Shown: one piece after another, positions 15,013 through 22,802 of the stretch | Position numbering within the stretch: position 1 is the stretch's first letter | Layout: every line of letters begins with the position of its first letter | From: an uncultured bacterium | Lineage (GTDB): Bacteria > Bacillota > Clostridia > Oscillospirales > Oscillospiraceae | Direction of reading: 5' to 3' | Assembly (NCBI GenBank): GCA_945873205.1 | Contig: CAMCCC010000022.1 | Location: 1-34,207 of the forward strand | Length of the DNA: 34,207 bases | The notes under the pieces: generated by a model | Told to the model about the DNA's origin: nothing | Seen by the model: the letters and a program-made list of their open reading frames with translations, nothing else | Database searches by the model: none | Translations under genes and position numbers: made by a program

Positions 15013-17090
15013 AGCACCCCCGTTTTTTCCATGTCTTCTTCAATGAAGTGGGTTACGCCCACAAAGGGCTTTCTGACCACAAGGCCAATCAGCAAGCCCA
15101 AAATGCCGAACAGTGAAAGCTCCAGCAGGAACTTGAAAATATCATACTGATACAGGCCGCAGATGGCTTCCCGCATGGCGTTGATGGCATAGGGGAAGGG
15201 GAAGAATAAGTATATGCGGCTGAATATGGGCGGGAGGATCTCGATCGGATAGGAGCCGCTGGAGCCGGCGATCTGCAGGATCATCACCACCACCACGATG
15301 GCCTTGCCCACATCGCCAAAGGCCAGGATCAGGGAATAGATCAGGCTTATAAATACAAAGGAGGTAACAGCGGCGCAGAGGTACAAGAGACCCGGCTCAA
15401 CACATTGGCAGCCAAGCAGATGCAGGTCGCCCCAGATGATGATGGCAGCCTGTATCTGGCCGAGGAAGAAAAACAGCAGATACCGGCCCCAGAACAGCTG
15501 CTTTTCCCGGACGCGCCGCAGGCCGCGGCCTTCCGCCTCCACCTTGAAGATGGCCCCCAGCACAACGCCGCCCACCCATATGGCCAGGGTGGAATAGAAG
15601 GGCGTCATGGCGGTGCCGTAATTGGCCACAGGGTAGATGACCTCGGTGGTAACCTGAACCGGCTGGGCCAAAAATTCCGCCATCTGCTTCGGGTCACCGT
15701 TAAAAAGCTCGATCAGCTCATCCAGCAGCCCGCTCTCTTTCAGGAAGATCACCTTTTGCAGCAGCTTATCCGTAGCGTTAGCGGCATTATCCAGGAAGGT
15801 CTTCAGCTGGTACATGGTGCCCTGCAGGGCGCTGAGCGCCCCCTTGGCGGAACTGATCACCGGCGGGATATCGGCAATGGCGGTGTTGATGCTGCCCATA
15901 ATCTTATACAGCAGCTCCACATCCTCCAGGAGGCTGTCAAACATCAGTTCAAGCCCGGGGCGCAGATTATCGCTCAGAATGCTCTGCATGGCGTTTACCA
16001 GGTCCTTATAGCCCTGGAGCATACTGTCGGTAAGCGTGCCGCCGTTTTCATACAGCAGCTGCAGCTCTTCCTCCAGGCTTTTGACACGCTGGAGCATGGC
16101 GTCCATGGCCCGGACGGCCACTTCCAGCCCGGGCACATTGCCGCTGTCAGGCATGGATTGGCGCAGAGCCTGCAGAGCGCTTTCTATTTTGCCGGTCAGC
16201 TCGATCAGCTGGGGCAGGCTTTCCGTGGGTACGGTCTGCCCCACCAGGCCGTCTATCTTCTGGCTCAGCTCCGTCAGATAGCCCTGCACCTCATCCACCC
16301 GGTTTATGGCAGCGGCGCGGACATCGGAAATCATCTGCCTCGCTTCTTCCACGGTGTTGAAGGCCCCGTCGGAAATGCCAACGCCGTTGAGGTTCTGGGC
16401 CGCCTGATCCAGTCTGTCAAGAAGAGAGCCATCCATTATTTTCATGCTGGAAACGGCCATGCTGTATTCCCTGAGACTGTCACGCAGATCGGTAAGCATT
16501 TGGATCAGCGCATCTATGTTATCCTCATCGGTGATCTGCCCCAGCAGGTCGCGGACTTCCGCAAGGATATTCTCGATCAGCACGCTGAGGTACTGCACCT
16601 GTATATTGTACTCCGCAGTGGAGGAGGCGGTGGCGCTGATCTTATTGGCAATGGCATTGGTCTTGGCATTCTGATAAAAGATGATGGAGGGCTCCTCGTC
16701 TTTCAGAGCGGCAGTCATATCATGCATATTGCGGGAGAGGTTTTCGTTCATCACCAGCGCGCCGTAGTAGAGCCCGGCGCGGACGCCCTCAACGGCTTCC
16801 TCCGGGTCTTCCACGACAATCCAGTTTATGCTCTCAGACTTGGCAATCTCCTCAATAATCGTGCGCCCTTCATTTACCTTTTCCCCGTCCTCGGTGGTAT
16901 AACCCCGGTCACGGGAGGCCAGCGCGATTGGCACATTGCCGGTGTTGGCGTAGGGATCGCCGTTGGCATAGATGTTCACCCAGGCGTAAAGAGCCGGTAT
17001 GACCAGAACAGCCAGGGTTATCACGATGGCAAAGAAGCTTCTGCCTATAGAGCGCAGGTCAGAAAAGAATATTCTGGATACATTTTTCAT
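15009..17090 (-). CDS. YhgE/Pip family membrane protein (first copy)
   Basis: The 693-residue protein starts MKNVSRIFFSDLRSIGRS and has an N-terminal membrane segment followed by ALYAWVNIYANGDPYANT, the hallmark of YhgE/Pip. A large extracytoplasmic helical region (about 45-500) follows, then about five membrane segments ending in GSSGSYPIEILPPIFSRIYL near residue 612, also family-typical. It shares both motifs and the overall plan with the product of 12252-14411, indicating an old duplication. Its ATG overlaps the upstream DUF308 gene by four bases. The fold suggests a transporter-like membrane protein; no substrate can be named. Confidence 0.85.
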   Translation of the reverse strand: MKNVSRIFFSDLRSIGRSFFAIVITLAVLVIPALYAWVNIYANGDPYANTGNVPIALASRDRGYTTEDGEKVNEGRTIIEEIAKSESINWIVVEDPEEAVEGVRAGLYYGALVMNENLSRNMHDMTAALKDEEPSIIFYQNAKTNAIANKISATASSTAEYNIQVQYLSVLIENILAEVRDLLGQITDEDNIDALIQMLTDLRDSLREYSMAVSSMKIMDGSLLDRLDQAAQNLNGVGISDGAFNTVEEARQMISDVRAAAINRVDEVQGYLTELSQKIDGLVGQTVPTESLPQLIELTGKIESALQALRQSMPDSGNVPGLEVAVRAMDAMLQRVKSLEEELQLLYENGGTLTDSMLQGYKDLVNAMQSILSDNLRPGLELMFDSLLEDVELLYKIMGSINTAIADIPPVISSAKGALSALQGTMYQLKTFLDNAANATDKLLQKVIFLKESGLLDELIELFNGDPKQMAEFLAQPVQVTTEVIYPVANYGTAMTPFYSTLAIWVGGVVLGAIFKVEAEGRGLRRVREKQLFWGRYLLFFFLGQIQAAIIIWGDLHLLGCQCVEPGLLYLCAAVTSFVFISLIYSLILAFGDVGKAIVVVVMILQIAGSSGSYPIEILPPIFSRIYLFFPFPYAINAMREAICGLYQYDIFKFLLELSLFGILGLLIGLVVRKPFVGVTHFIEEDMEKTGVL

Positions 17091-17683
17091 AAACTCTGCT
17101 CATCCCAAAATTCAGCGTCTATAACATCCGGATACTGGTGACGGATGATTTTCACCGTGAGCAAAACCGTTATCAGGTTCATGATCCCGTCAGCCAGAAG
17201 AGACAGGCCGAGAAATACCATCAGCAGCCTTGCGCTCTGGGCAGTGCGGAACACCAGCAGCACCCCGATCACCACGGCCAGCAGGGCAACAAGCAGGATC
17301 AGCCACCACTGGCGGATGCCAAAGGCACGGGCGTCAATGGAAATCTGAATCTTCAAAAGGCCGTCCATCAGGAAGGTCAGACCCACGGCGATGCAAATGG
17401 TATCAATCACATTGCCGGGCCTGAGCATGACCAGCAGCCCCAGGGCAATGCTGAGCACGCCAAAAGCCAGGTCATACTGAAAGGCCAGGCGGTACAGGTC
17501 CCGGGACAGATAGCCCACCACCTTGATAACACCAAAAGCGATCAGCGTGATACCGGCGCAGAGAGCAAACACTTTCAGTGAGATATCCGGCCATATCATA
17601 ATCGTCAGGCCGAAAACACACATAAGGGAGGACAAAGCGATATATCCCAGCTTGGCAACACGCATGGGAACCACAGAACGCAT
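17087..17683 (-). CDS. DUF308/HdeD-like membrane protein
   Basis: The 198-residue protein is mostly hydrophobic, with about six membrane segments arranged as three similar pairs, each ending with a glycine-rich turn such as GITLIAFGVIKVV, GLTFLMDGLLKI and GLSLLADGIMNLI. That repeat is typical of the DUF308/HdeD family, of unknown function. I chose the ATG at 17683 because GAGGGG lies six bases before it; the frame is open to a TTG at 17701 that overlaps this ribosome site. It is the first gene of the YhgE operon and ends with a four-base overlap. Confidence 0.82.
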   Translation of the reverse strand: MRSVVPMRVAKLGYIALSSLMCVFGLTIMIWPDISLKVFALCAGITLIAFGVIKVVGYLSRDLYRLAFQYDLAFGVLSIALGLLVMLRPGNVIDTICIAVGLTFLMDGLLKIQISIDARAFGIRQWWLILLVALLAVVIGVLLVFRTAQSARLLMVFLGLSLLADGIMNLITVLLTVKIIRHQYPDVIDAEFWDEQSL

Positions 17684-17720
17684 AGGACACCCCTCTTTCA
17701 AACACGATCAATTTGTAAAC

Positions 17721-17749
17721 ATAATACCGACTTTTTCTGATTGCGTAAA
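17721..17749 (-). promoter_or_regulatory. Promoter of the DUF308-YhgE operon
   Basis: On the minus strand TTTACG (17744-17749) and TATTAT (17721-17726) are 17 bases apart, giving a start near 17714 and a short leader to the ATG at 17683. Confidence 0.65.
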
Positions 17750-17764
17750 TAGACACAGAAGCCC

Positions 17765-17812
17765 GGAATAAAGAAAATTGGGCAAATCTTGTGTTTTGCC
17801 CAACTTTATTCC
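17765..17812. promoter_or_regulatory. Large inverted repeat holding two TTGGGCAAA boxes
   Basis: GGAATAAAG (outer arms) and TTGGGCAAA/TTTGCCCAA (17778-17786 and 17795-17803, 8-base spacer) form a 48-base inverted repeat 15 bases upstream of the -35 box of the YhgE operon and just after the regulator gene. A third TTGGGCAAA is at 18561-18569, on the other side of the regulator gene. It is a candidate operator for that TetR-type protein. Confidence 0.6.
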
Positions 17813-17826
17813 ACTATACTTTGTGC

Positions 17827-18405
17827 TTACAAGCTCTGTGCATTCTCCATCACGCAGCGGCGGATAAATTCCTCCACGGAGCCCCGTTTCAGCATCAGTA
17901 TCCGGCGCATCTGGCTAAGGATGTCATCCCGCATACCATTGCTGATCCAGTCCACCATCAGTCCGAAGCACTCACACTTGTGGTAACGGATGATAATGGC
18001 CCGGTCCTCTTCACTGATGGGCGCATCGGCAAAAACGGTGTTCACATAGGTGCTTATGGTCCGCTCACACATACGCCACAGGCTGTTGACATAGATCTGC
18101 CGGTTATCCGAGTTATAGATATGTAAAATGGCCCGGCGGTGTTGCAGCGCAAACTGCAGGCCGGACTCCACACAGTCCTCAATGGAGTTGAGGTTGGGAT
18201 ATTCGCGCACAATCTGCTCCACCGCGTCGGAGCAGATCTCCTCTATCAGTGCGGGGATATCCTGATAGTGATAATAAAAGGTGTTGCGGTTAATGCCGCA
18301 GATATCCGTGATATCCTTCACGGTAATCCGGCTGAGGGAGCGTTGGTCCAGCAACTCTAAAAACGCAGACTGGATCGCCCTTTTTGTTATGCTTGTATTT
18401 GCCAT
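17827..18405 (-). CDS. TetR/AcrR-type transcriptional regulator
   Basis: The 192-residue protein has an N-terminal TetR helix-turn-helix (residues about 8-50: ITVKDITDICGINRNTFYYHY) and an all-helical C-terminal ligand domain, probably the TetR_C DhaS-like type. I chose the ATG at 18405, preceded by AAGGTGG; an upstream ATG at 18441 is in frame but has no ribosome site and extends beyond the usual TetR N-terminus. It precedes the YhgE operon on the same strand and diverges from the gene at 18648. Matching boxes in both flanks suggest it controls the YhgE operon, itself or the divergent gene, but that is inference. Ligand unknown. Confidence 0.87.
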   Translation of the reverse strand: MANTSITKRAIQSAFLELLDQRSLSRITVKDITDICGINRNTFYYHYQDIPALIEEICSDAVEQIVREYPNLNSIEDCVESGLQFALQHRRAILHIYNSDNRQIYVNSLWRMCERTISTYVNTVFADAPISEEDRAIIIRYHKCECFGLMVDWISNGMRDDILSQMRRILMLKRGSVEEFIRRCVMENAQSL

Positions 18406-18560
18406 TGCAATCCACCTTTTCTGTGTATATACCATGCTCAATATAAGAATACGGTCTAAAATTAAGAAAAGATTTAAAATCTGTTTATTTTTACATTATA
18501 ACCTGAGCCATTGGCCTGGCACATTATACAATTGATGGATTTTGTCGTATTTTGTAAAAA

Positions 18561-18569
18561 TTGGGCAAA
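18561..18569 (+). promoter_or_regulatory. Third TTGGGCAAA box
   Basis: AAAATTGGGCAAAA matches the two boxes at 17778 and 17795. It lies in the divergent region, about 40 bases before a TATACT -10-like element at 18607 for the plus-strand gene. Confidence 0.5.
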
Positions 18570-18647
18570 AGCCGGAGATTATTGATTTTAATTTGAAGAT
18601 TTGATGGTATACTCTTTATGATAACATCAATGAGAGGTTCGATTTAA

Positions 18648-19391
18648 ATGAGTATGTTCTTAACGCTGGCATATCTGTTTTTTATTGGCTCGGTGCTGGG
18701 CTGGTGCCTGGAGCTGGTTTTCCGCCGGTTCTTTTCCTCCGCCAACCCGGAGCATAAGTGGATCAACCCCGGCTTCTGCGTGGGGCCTTATGTGCCGCTG
18801 TATGGCTTCGGCCTGTGCATTCTGTATCTGCTGGCCCATCTGGGCCAGGTCACCGGCATGGACAGTTCCGCAGGCGGCAAGGCCCTGATGTTCCTGTGCA
18901 TGGCTGTGAGCATGACCGCCATTGAGTACATCGCCGGTATCCTTCTGCTGAAGCTGATGAAGCTGCGTCTCTGGGATTACAGCCAGCTTTGGGGCAATAT
19001 CCAGGGGCTGATTTGCCCACTGTTCTCCGCTATCTGGGCCCTGATGGGAGCGGTGTATTATTTCTTTGTCCATCCCTACATACTCTCGGCCCTGGATTGG
19101 CTGTCCAACAACCTGGCCTTCTCTTTCGTGATCGGCTTCTTCTTCGGCGTGTTTATCATCGACGTGGTCTATTCCAGCCACCTGCTGGCAAAGCTAAAAG
19201 AATATGCAGACGAGAACGACGTGGTTGTCAAGTGGGAGCACCTGAAAGCCGAGATCCGTTCCGCTCAGGATCGGGCCGCAAAACGGGCCTACTTCGTGTT
19301 TGCCTTCCGTTCTGACCGGGCTTTGGTTGAACATCTGAACGAAGCCCACGCCGCCCTTGAGGAAATCCGCCACCGGGTAAAAAACCATTGA
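18648..19391 (+). CDS. CmpB-type putative ABC transporter permease (PF06541-like)
   Basis: The 247-residue protein has about five to six membrane segments and a soluble charged C-terminal tail of some 60 residues. The opening segment with GSVLGWCLELVFRR and the following NPGFCVGPYVPLYGFG are characteristic of the family annotated as putative ABC transporter permease/CmpB, as is GLICPLFSAIWALMG near residue 121. No ATPase is nearby, and actual transport function of this family is unproven. The ATG at 18648 follows GAGAGG. It diverges from the TetR-type gene, with 240 bases between. Confidence 0.8.
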   Translation: MSMFLTLAYLFFIGSVLGWCLELVFRRFFSSANPEHKWINPGFCVGPYVPLYGFGLCILYLLAHLGQVTGMDSSAGGKALMFLCMAVSMTAIEYIAGILLLKLMKLRLWDYSQLWGNIQGLICPLFSAIWALMGAVYYFFVHPYILSALDWLSNNLAFSFVIGFFFGVFIIDVVYSSHLLAKLKEYADENDVVVKWEHLKAEIRSAQDRAAKRAYFVFAFRSDRALVEHLNEAHAALEEIRHRVKNH

Positions 19392-19411
19392 CCATGAAAC
19401 AAGATTCATTT

Positions 19412-19431
19412 TTATGTAAATTATATTATGT
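19412..19431 (+). repeat. TTATGT-N8-TTATGT repeat, copy 1
   Basis: TTATGTAAATTATATTATGT lies directly before the terminator hairpin at 19433. Same orientation and 14-base period as the copies at 22783, 26460 and 27414. This copy is 20 bases past a stop codon rather than overlapping one. Confidence 0.75.
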
Positions 19432-19432
19432 A

Positions 19433-19472
19433 AACAACCATCCCCGGAGCCAATGCTCCGGGGATGGTTGTT
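19433..19472. terminator. Bidirectional terminator between 18648-19391 and glyA
   Basis: AACAACCATCCCCGGAGC and its complement form an 18-bp perfect stem with a CAAT loop, between two converging genes. Confidence 0.87.
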
Positions 19473-19491
19473 TATTATGAAATCAATGAAA

Positions 19492-20733
19492 TTACAGTTC
19501 CGGGTACAGGGGGAACTGGCGGCACAGTTCAATGACCTGCTCCTTCACCTGGGGCACGGCTTCTTCGCCTTCATTCACCAGGCGGGCGATCATGGCGCCG
19601 ATCTGGTGCATCTCCTGCTCCTTCATGCCACGGGTGGTGGCGGCGGGAGAGCCGAAGCGCATACCGGAGGTCAGCTTGACAGACTGGGTGTCAAAGGGGA
19701 TGGTGTTCTTGTTGGCGGTGATGTTGGCCGCATCCAGCAGCTCCTGCACCTCCAGACCGGTCTTGCCCCTGCTCATCACGTCGCAGAGCATCAGGTGGTT
19801 GTCGGTACCGCCGGAGACCAGGCGCAGCCCCTGGGCCTGCAGCTCATCCGCCAGGGCGGCGGCGTTCTTCACCACCTGGGTCTGGTACTCCCTGAATTCA
19901 GGGCGCAGGGCCTCCTGGAAGCAGACGGCCTTGGCGGCGATGATGTGCATCAGCGGGCCGCCCTGGGTGCCGGGGAAGACGGCGCTGTTGATCTTTTTCT
20001 TCAGTTCCTCCTTGCAGAGGATCAGGGCGCCCCGGGGGCCCCGGAGGGTCTTGTGGGTGGTGGTGGTGACCACATGGGCGTAGGGCACCGGGCTGGGGTG
20101 AACCCCGGCGGCCACCAGGCCGGCGATATGGGCCATGTCCACCATCAGGTAAGCGCCCACTTCATCGGCGATCTCCCGCATCTTTTTGAAGTCAATAAAC
20201 CGGGGGTAGGCGCTGGCGCCGGCAATGATGATCTTGGGCTGCACTTCCTCCGCCCGGCGGAGCACCTGCTCGTAGTCGATGGTCTCGGTCTGCTCGTCCA
20301 CGCCGTAGAAGCAGGCGTTGAAGTACTTGCCGGATATGGATGCCTTGGAGCCGTGGGTCAGATGGCCGCCGTGGCTCAGGTCCATGCCCAGGATGGTATC
20401 GCCGGGCTGAAGCAGGGCCAGGTACACCGCCACATTGGCCTGAGAGCCGGAATGGGGCTGCACATTGGCGTGCTCCGCGCCAAAGAGTTTGATGGCCCGC
20501 TCAATGGCCAGGTTCTCGATCTCGTCCACATACTGGCAGCCGCCATAGTATCTGGCGCCGGGATAACCCTCGGCATATTTATTGGTCAGATGGCTGCCCA
20601 TGGCCTCCATCACCGCGGGGGACACAAAGTTCTCGGAAGCGATCAGCTCTATATGGTCCTGCTGACGGGTCAGCTCACGCATCATGGAGGCATAGACTTC
20701 CGGGTCCTGCCGCTTTATCTGTTCATAGCTCAT
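19492..20733 (-). CDS. glyA: Serine hydroxymethyltransferase
   Basis: GlyA interconverts serine and glycine with tetrahydrofolate, supplying one-carbon units. The 413-residue length is normal. It carries [11 protein letters not shown] near residue 28, [15 protein letters not shown] near residue 51, the PLP lysine 228 in [13 protein letters not shown], and the C-terminal [14 protein letters not shown]. It has a good promoter of its own and a GGAGG ribosome site before the ATG at 20733. Single gene; ends at a bidirectional terminator. No anomalies seen. Confidence 0.97.
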   Translation of the reverse strand: MSYEQIKRQDPEVYASMMRELTRQQDHIELIASENFVSPAVMEAMGSHLTNKYAEGYPGARYYGGCQYVDEIENLAIERAIKLFGAEHANVQPHSGSQANVAVYLALLQPGDTILGMDLSHGGHLTHGSKASISGKYFNACFYGVDEQTETIDYEQVLRRAEEVQPKIIIAGASAYPRFIDFKKMREIADEVGAYLMVDMAHIAGLVAAGVHPSPVPYAHVVTTTTHKTLRGPRGALILCKEELKKKINSAVFPGTQGGPLMHIIAAKAVCFQEALRPEFREYQTQVVKNAAALADELQAQGLRLVSGGTDNHLMLCDVMSRGKTGLEVQELLDAANITANKNTIPFDTQSVKLTSGMRFGSPAATTRGMKEQEMHQIGAMIARLVNEGEEAVPQVKEQVIELCRQFPLYPEL

Positions 20734-20771
20734 TGGTATTTCCTCCGATTTTTCCGATAATAGACTTGTTT

Positions 20772-20800
20772 ATTATATTACAGTTTCCCTTTTTTCGCAA
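20772..20800 (-). promoter_or_regulatory. glyA promoter
   Basis: On the minus strand TTGCGA (20795-20800) and TATAAT (20772-20777) are spaced by 17 bases, some 40 bases before the glyA start. Confidence 0.8.
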
Positions 20801-20824
20801 TCAGCAGATTCTGCCCAAAGATGC

Positions 20825-20853
20825 TTGCGAAAGAATGACTTTCATGGTAAAAT
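20825..20853 (+). promoter_or_regulatory. Promoter of the EEP-family gene
   Basis: TTGCGA (20825-20830) and TAAAAT (20848-20853) are spaced by 17 bases, 35 bases before the ATG at 20889 and back to back with the glyA promoter. Confidence 0.7.
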
Positions 20854-20888
20854 CAGATAGATTTCATTGGGATCACGGAGGTCATGCC

Positions 20889-21944
20889 ATGAAAAAGATG
20901 CTGAAAGCGCTGGGTATTCTTCTGCTGGTGGTGGTACTGGCAGCTGCCGGGCTTATCCTGTGGCTGAGCGTGACAGAGTTCAAGCCTGCCCCGGTGGAAA
21001 ACGTGGAGGTCTCCGCTGTGGGTGCGCTGGGCCAGGTGGACCCGGAAGAAGAATTGCAGATATTGAGCTGGAACATTGGCTATGGCGGTCTGGGCGCAAA
21101 GAGCGATTTCTTTATGGACGGCGGCAAAGACGTGCGTTCCGCCGATCAGGAGCAGGTGCTGGCCTATCTGAACGGGATCAAGGCCAGTATCCAAGCGCTG
21201 GACCCGGATGTGGTGATGCTGCAGGAGGTGGACCTGGATTCCGGGCGCACCTACCGCATCAATGAGGCGGATGCTCTGGCCCTGGATGCCAGCGCCCACG
21301 CCATGAACTACGCCTGTGACTTTGTGCCCTTCCCTCTGCCGCCCATGGGCCGGATCTACAGCGGCGTGTTTACCACCACCCAGGGGCTTGCCATTGATGA
21401 GGCGGAGCGGATCTCCCTGCCCTGCCCCTTCCAGTGGCCGGTGCGCACCGCCAACATCAAGCGCTGCCTGCTGGCCAGTTACATCCCCATTGAGGGCAGC
21501 GACAAGGTTCTGGTGGCGGTGAACCTGCATCTGGAGGCCTATGACAGCGGCGAGGGCAAGATCGCCCAGACCAGGATGCTGAAGGAGTTCATCGAGGGTG
21601 AGTATGCCAAGGGCAACTATGTGATCGCGGGGGGCGACTTTAACCAGATTTTCCCCGGCGGCCTGGAGGCCTTCCCCAACACCCATCAGGACCTGTGGAC
21701 GCCGGGCCTGCTGGAGGAGGATATGCTGGCTGAGGGCTGGCGCTTCGCCTATGATCTGTCGGTGCCCAGCTGCCGCCTGCTGAACCAGCCCTATGACCCG
21801 GCAGATGCGGAGAACACCCAGTACTATGTGATCGACGGTTTCATCCTCTCCCCCAATGTGGAGCTGCTGCAGGTGGAGGGCGTGAATCTGGACTTTGCCG
21901 ATTCCGACCACAACCCGGTGATGATTTCTGTAAAACTGAAATAA
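20889..21944 (+). CDS. Membrane-anchored endonuclease/exonuclease/phosphatase family hydrolase
   Basis: The 351-residue protein has an N-terminal membrane anchor (residues 6-28), after which the EEP (DNase I/sphingomyelinase-like) fold faces outward. The metal and catalytic residues are present: Asn62 in SWNIGYGG, Glu113 in MLQEVD, His214 in VNLHLEA, Asp250 and Asn252 in AGGDFNQ, and Asp340-His341 in SDHNP. It should cleave a phosphodiester or phosphomonoester outside the membrane; substrate unknown (DNA, lipid or sugar phosphate). I chose the ATG at 20889, preceded by CGGAGG, over a much longer open frame that starts at 20733 with no ribosome site. A small terminator hairpin follows at 21957. 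Confidence 0.88.
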   Translation: MKKMLKALGILLLVVVLAAAGLILWLSVTEFKPAPVENVEVSAVGALGQVDPEEELQILSWNIGYGGLGAKSDFFMDGGKDVRSADQEQVLAYLNGIKASIQALDPDVVMLQEVDLDSGRTYRINEADALALDASAHAMNYACDFVPFPLPPMGRIYSGVFTTTQGLAIDEAERISLPCPFQWPVRTANIKRCLLASYIPIEGSDKVLVAVNLHLEAYDSGEGKIAQTRMLKEFIEGEYAKGNYVIAGGDFNQIFPGGLEAFPNTHQDLWTPGLLEEDMLAEGWRFAYDLSVPSCRLLNQPYDPADAENTQYYVIDGFILSPNVELLQVEGVNLDFADSDHNPVMISVKLK

Positions 21945-21956
21945 CAAACGTCTGCC

Positions 21957-21979
21957 TATCCCCGGCTTTGCCGGGGATA
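21957..21979 (+). terminator. Terminator hairpin after the EEP gene
   Basis: TATCCCCGGC-TTT-GCCGGGGATA, a 10-bp perfect stem followed by TTGTTTTA. Confidence 0.75.
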
Positions 21980-22059
21980 TTGTTTTACAGATTTTTAACA
22001 GGAATTGGTTTATACTGGGAGACAGAAAAAGTACTTCTTTGAAAGGAAACCGACCCGGC

Positions 22060-22731
22060 ATGAAGCGTATTACCAGACTGATTCTACAGATGCTGCCCGG
22101 AATACTGGGGGGCCTGGCGGTGGTCTGGCTTTTTCTTGCCGGCGTTGAGATCGGGCCGGAAGATATCACCCGATATGCCCCCCGCCAGCCAGTTTTGGCG
22201 GCTTTGGCCATGCTGGGGCTGTACGGGGTGAAAAGCATCTCTGTCTTTCTGCCTATGCTGCCCCTGCAGCTGGCGGTGGGTTTTTTGTTCCGCCGGCCCA
22301 TCGCGGTGCTGATCAACACCCTGGGCTATGCTCTGGGCGCGGCGATCTCCTACTTTCGGGGCCGCAGCGCCGGGGCGGAGGCCATTGACCAGTTGATGGA
22401 GCGTTACCCCCGGCTTTGCGGCTTCGTCCGGGGCAGCAAGAGCAGCAACCTGTTTCTGAGCTTTATTCTGCGGGTCATCGGCATGGTGCCCATGGATGTA
22501 TCCAGTATGTACCTGGGCTCCACCGGGGCGCCCTTCCTGCCCTACCTGCTGGCCACCATGGCCGGGGCGCTGCCCAAGGTGGTGGCCATTACCCTGGTGG
22601 GGGACAGCATTACAGAGCCCGGCTCCCCCGCTTTCCTGCTGTCCGCCGCCTTCACCGCCGGGCTGACGGTGCTGTCCTCCCTGTTCTACCTGTGGTACAG
22701 GAAAAGGCACAACGATACAGAAAAGGATTGA
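22060..22731 (+). CDS. TVP38/TMEM64 (DedA-like, SNARE-associated) membrane protein
   Basis: The 223-residue protein has about five to six membrane segments. The central GFLFRRPIAVLINTLGYALGA and the region from SNLFLSFILRVIGMVPMDVSS follow the pattern of the TVP38/TMEM64 family, whose relatives act in lipid scrambling or envelope homeostasis. I chose the ATG at 22060 (AAAGGA lies 12 bases upstream); a TTG at 22039 is in frame but overlaps that site. It follows the EEP gene after 115 bases and a terminator, so probably has its own promoter; TTTATACT near 22010 could be its -10. Confidence 0.82.
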   Translation: MKRITRLILQMLPGILGGLAVVWLFLAGVEIGPEDITRYAPRQPVLAALAMLGLYGVKSISVFLPMLPLQLAVGFLFRRPIAVLINTLGYALGAAISYFRGRSAGAEAIDQLMERYPRLCGFVRGSKSSNLFLSFILRVIGMVPMDVSSMYLGSTGAPFLPYLLATMAGALPKVVAITLVGDSITEPGSPAFLLSAAFTAGLTVLSSLFYLWYRKRHNDTEKD

Positions 22732-22747
22732 CCTTCGCCAACAAGCA

Positions 22748-22785
22748 TAACAACAGCCATCGGGTAAACCCGTTGGCTGTTGTTA
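22748..22785. terminator. Bidirectional terminator
   Basis: TAACAACAGCCA and TGGCTGTTGTTA enclose a smaller GGGTAAACCC hairpin. It lies between converging genes and is joined to the repeat at 22783. Confidence 0.85.
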
Positions 22786-22802
22786 TGTTAATTAAATTAT
22801 GT
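22783..22802 (+). repeat. TTATGT-N8-TTATGT repeat, copy 2
   Basis: TTATGTTAATTAAATTATGT. The second TTATGT supplies, on the minus strand, the ACA-TAA that is the last codon (Thr) and stop of the gene at 22797-24143. Confidence 0.75.

Noticed and set aside
15405-17141. Plus-strand frame of 578 codons opposite the first YhgE gene
   Set aside because: Shadow of a well-supported membrane protein; composition is His/Gln/Gly-rich as expected from the antisense of GC-rich genes.
19412-19436. Chromosome-dimer resolution (dif) site
   Set aside because: The right half resembles dif, but the left arm does not, and four similar sequences within 8 kb do not fit a single dif site.
20853-22319. Minus-strand frame of 488 codons opposite the EEP and TVP38 genes
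   Set aside because: It spans two real plus-strand genes plus their terminator and has no protein-like features.
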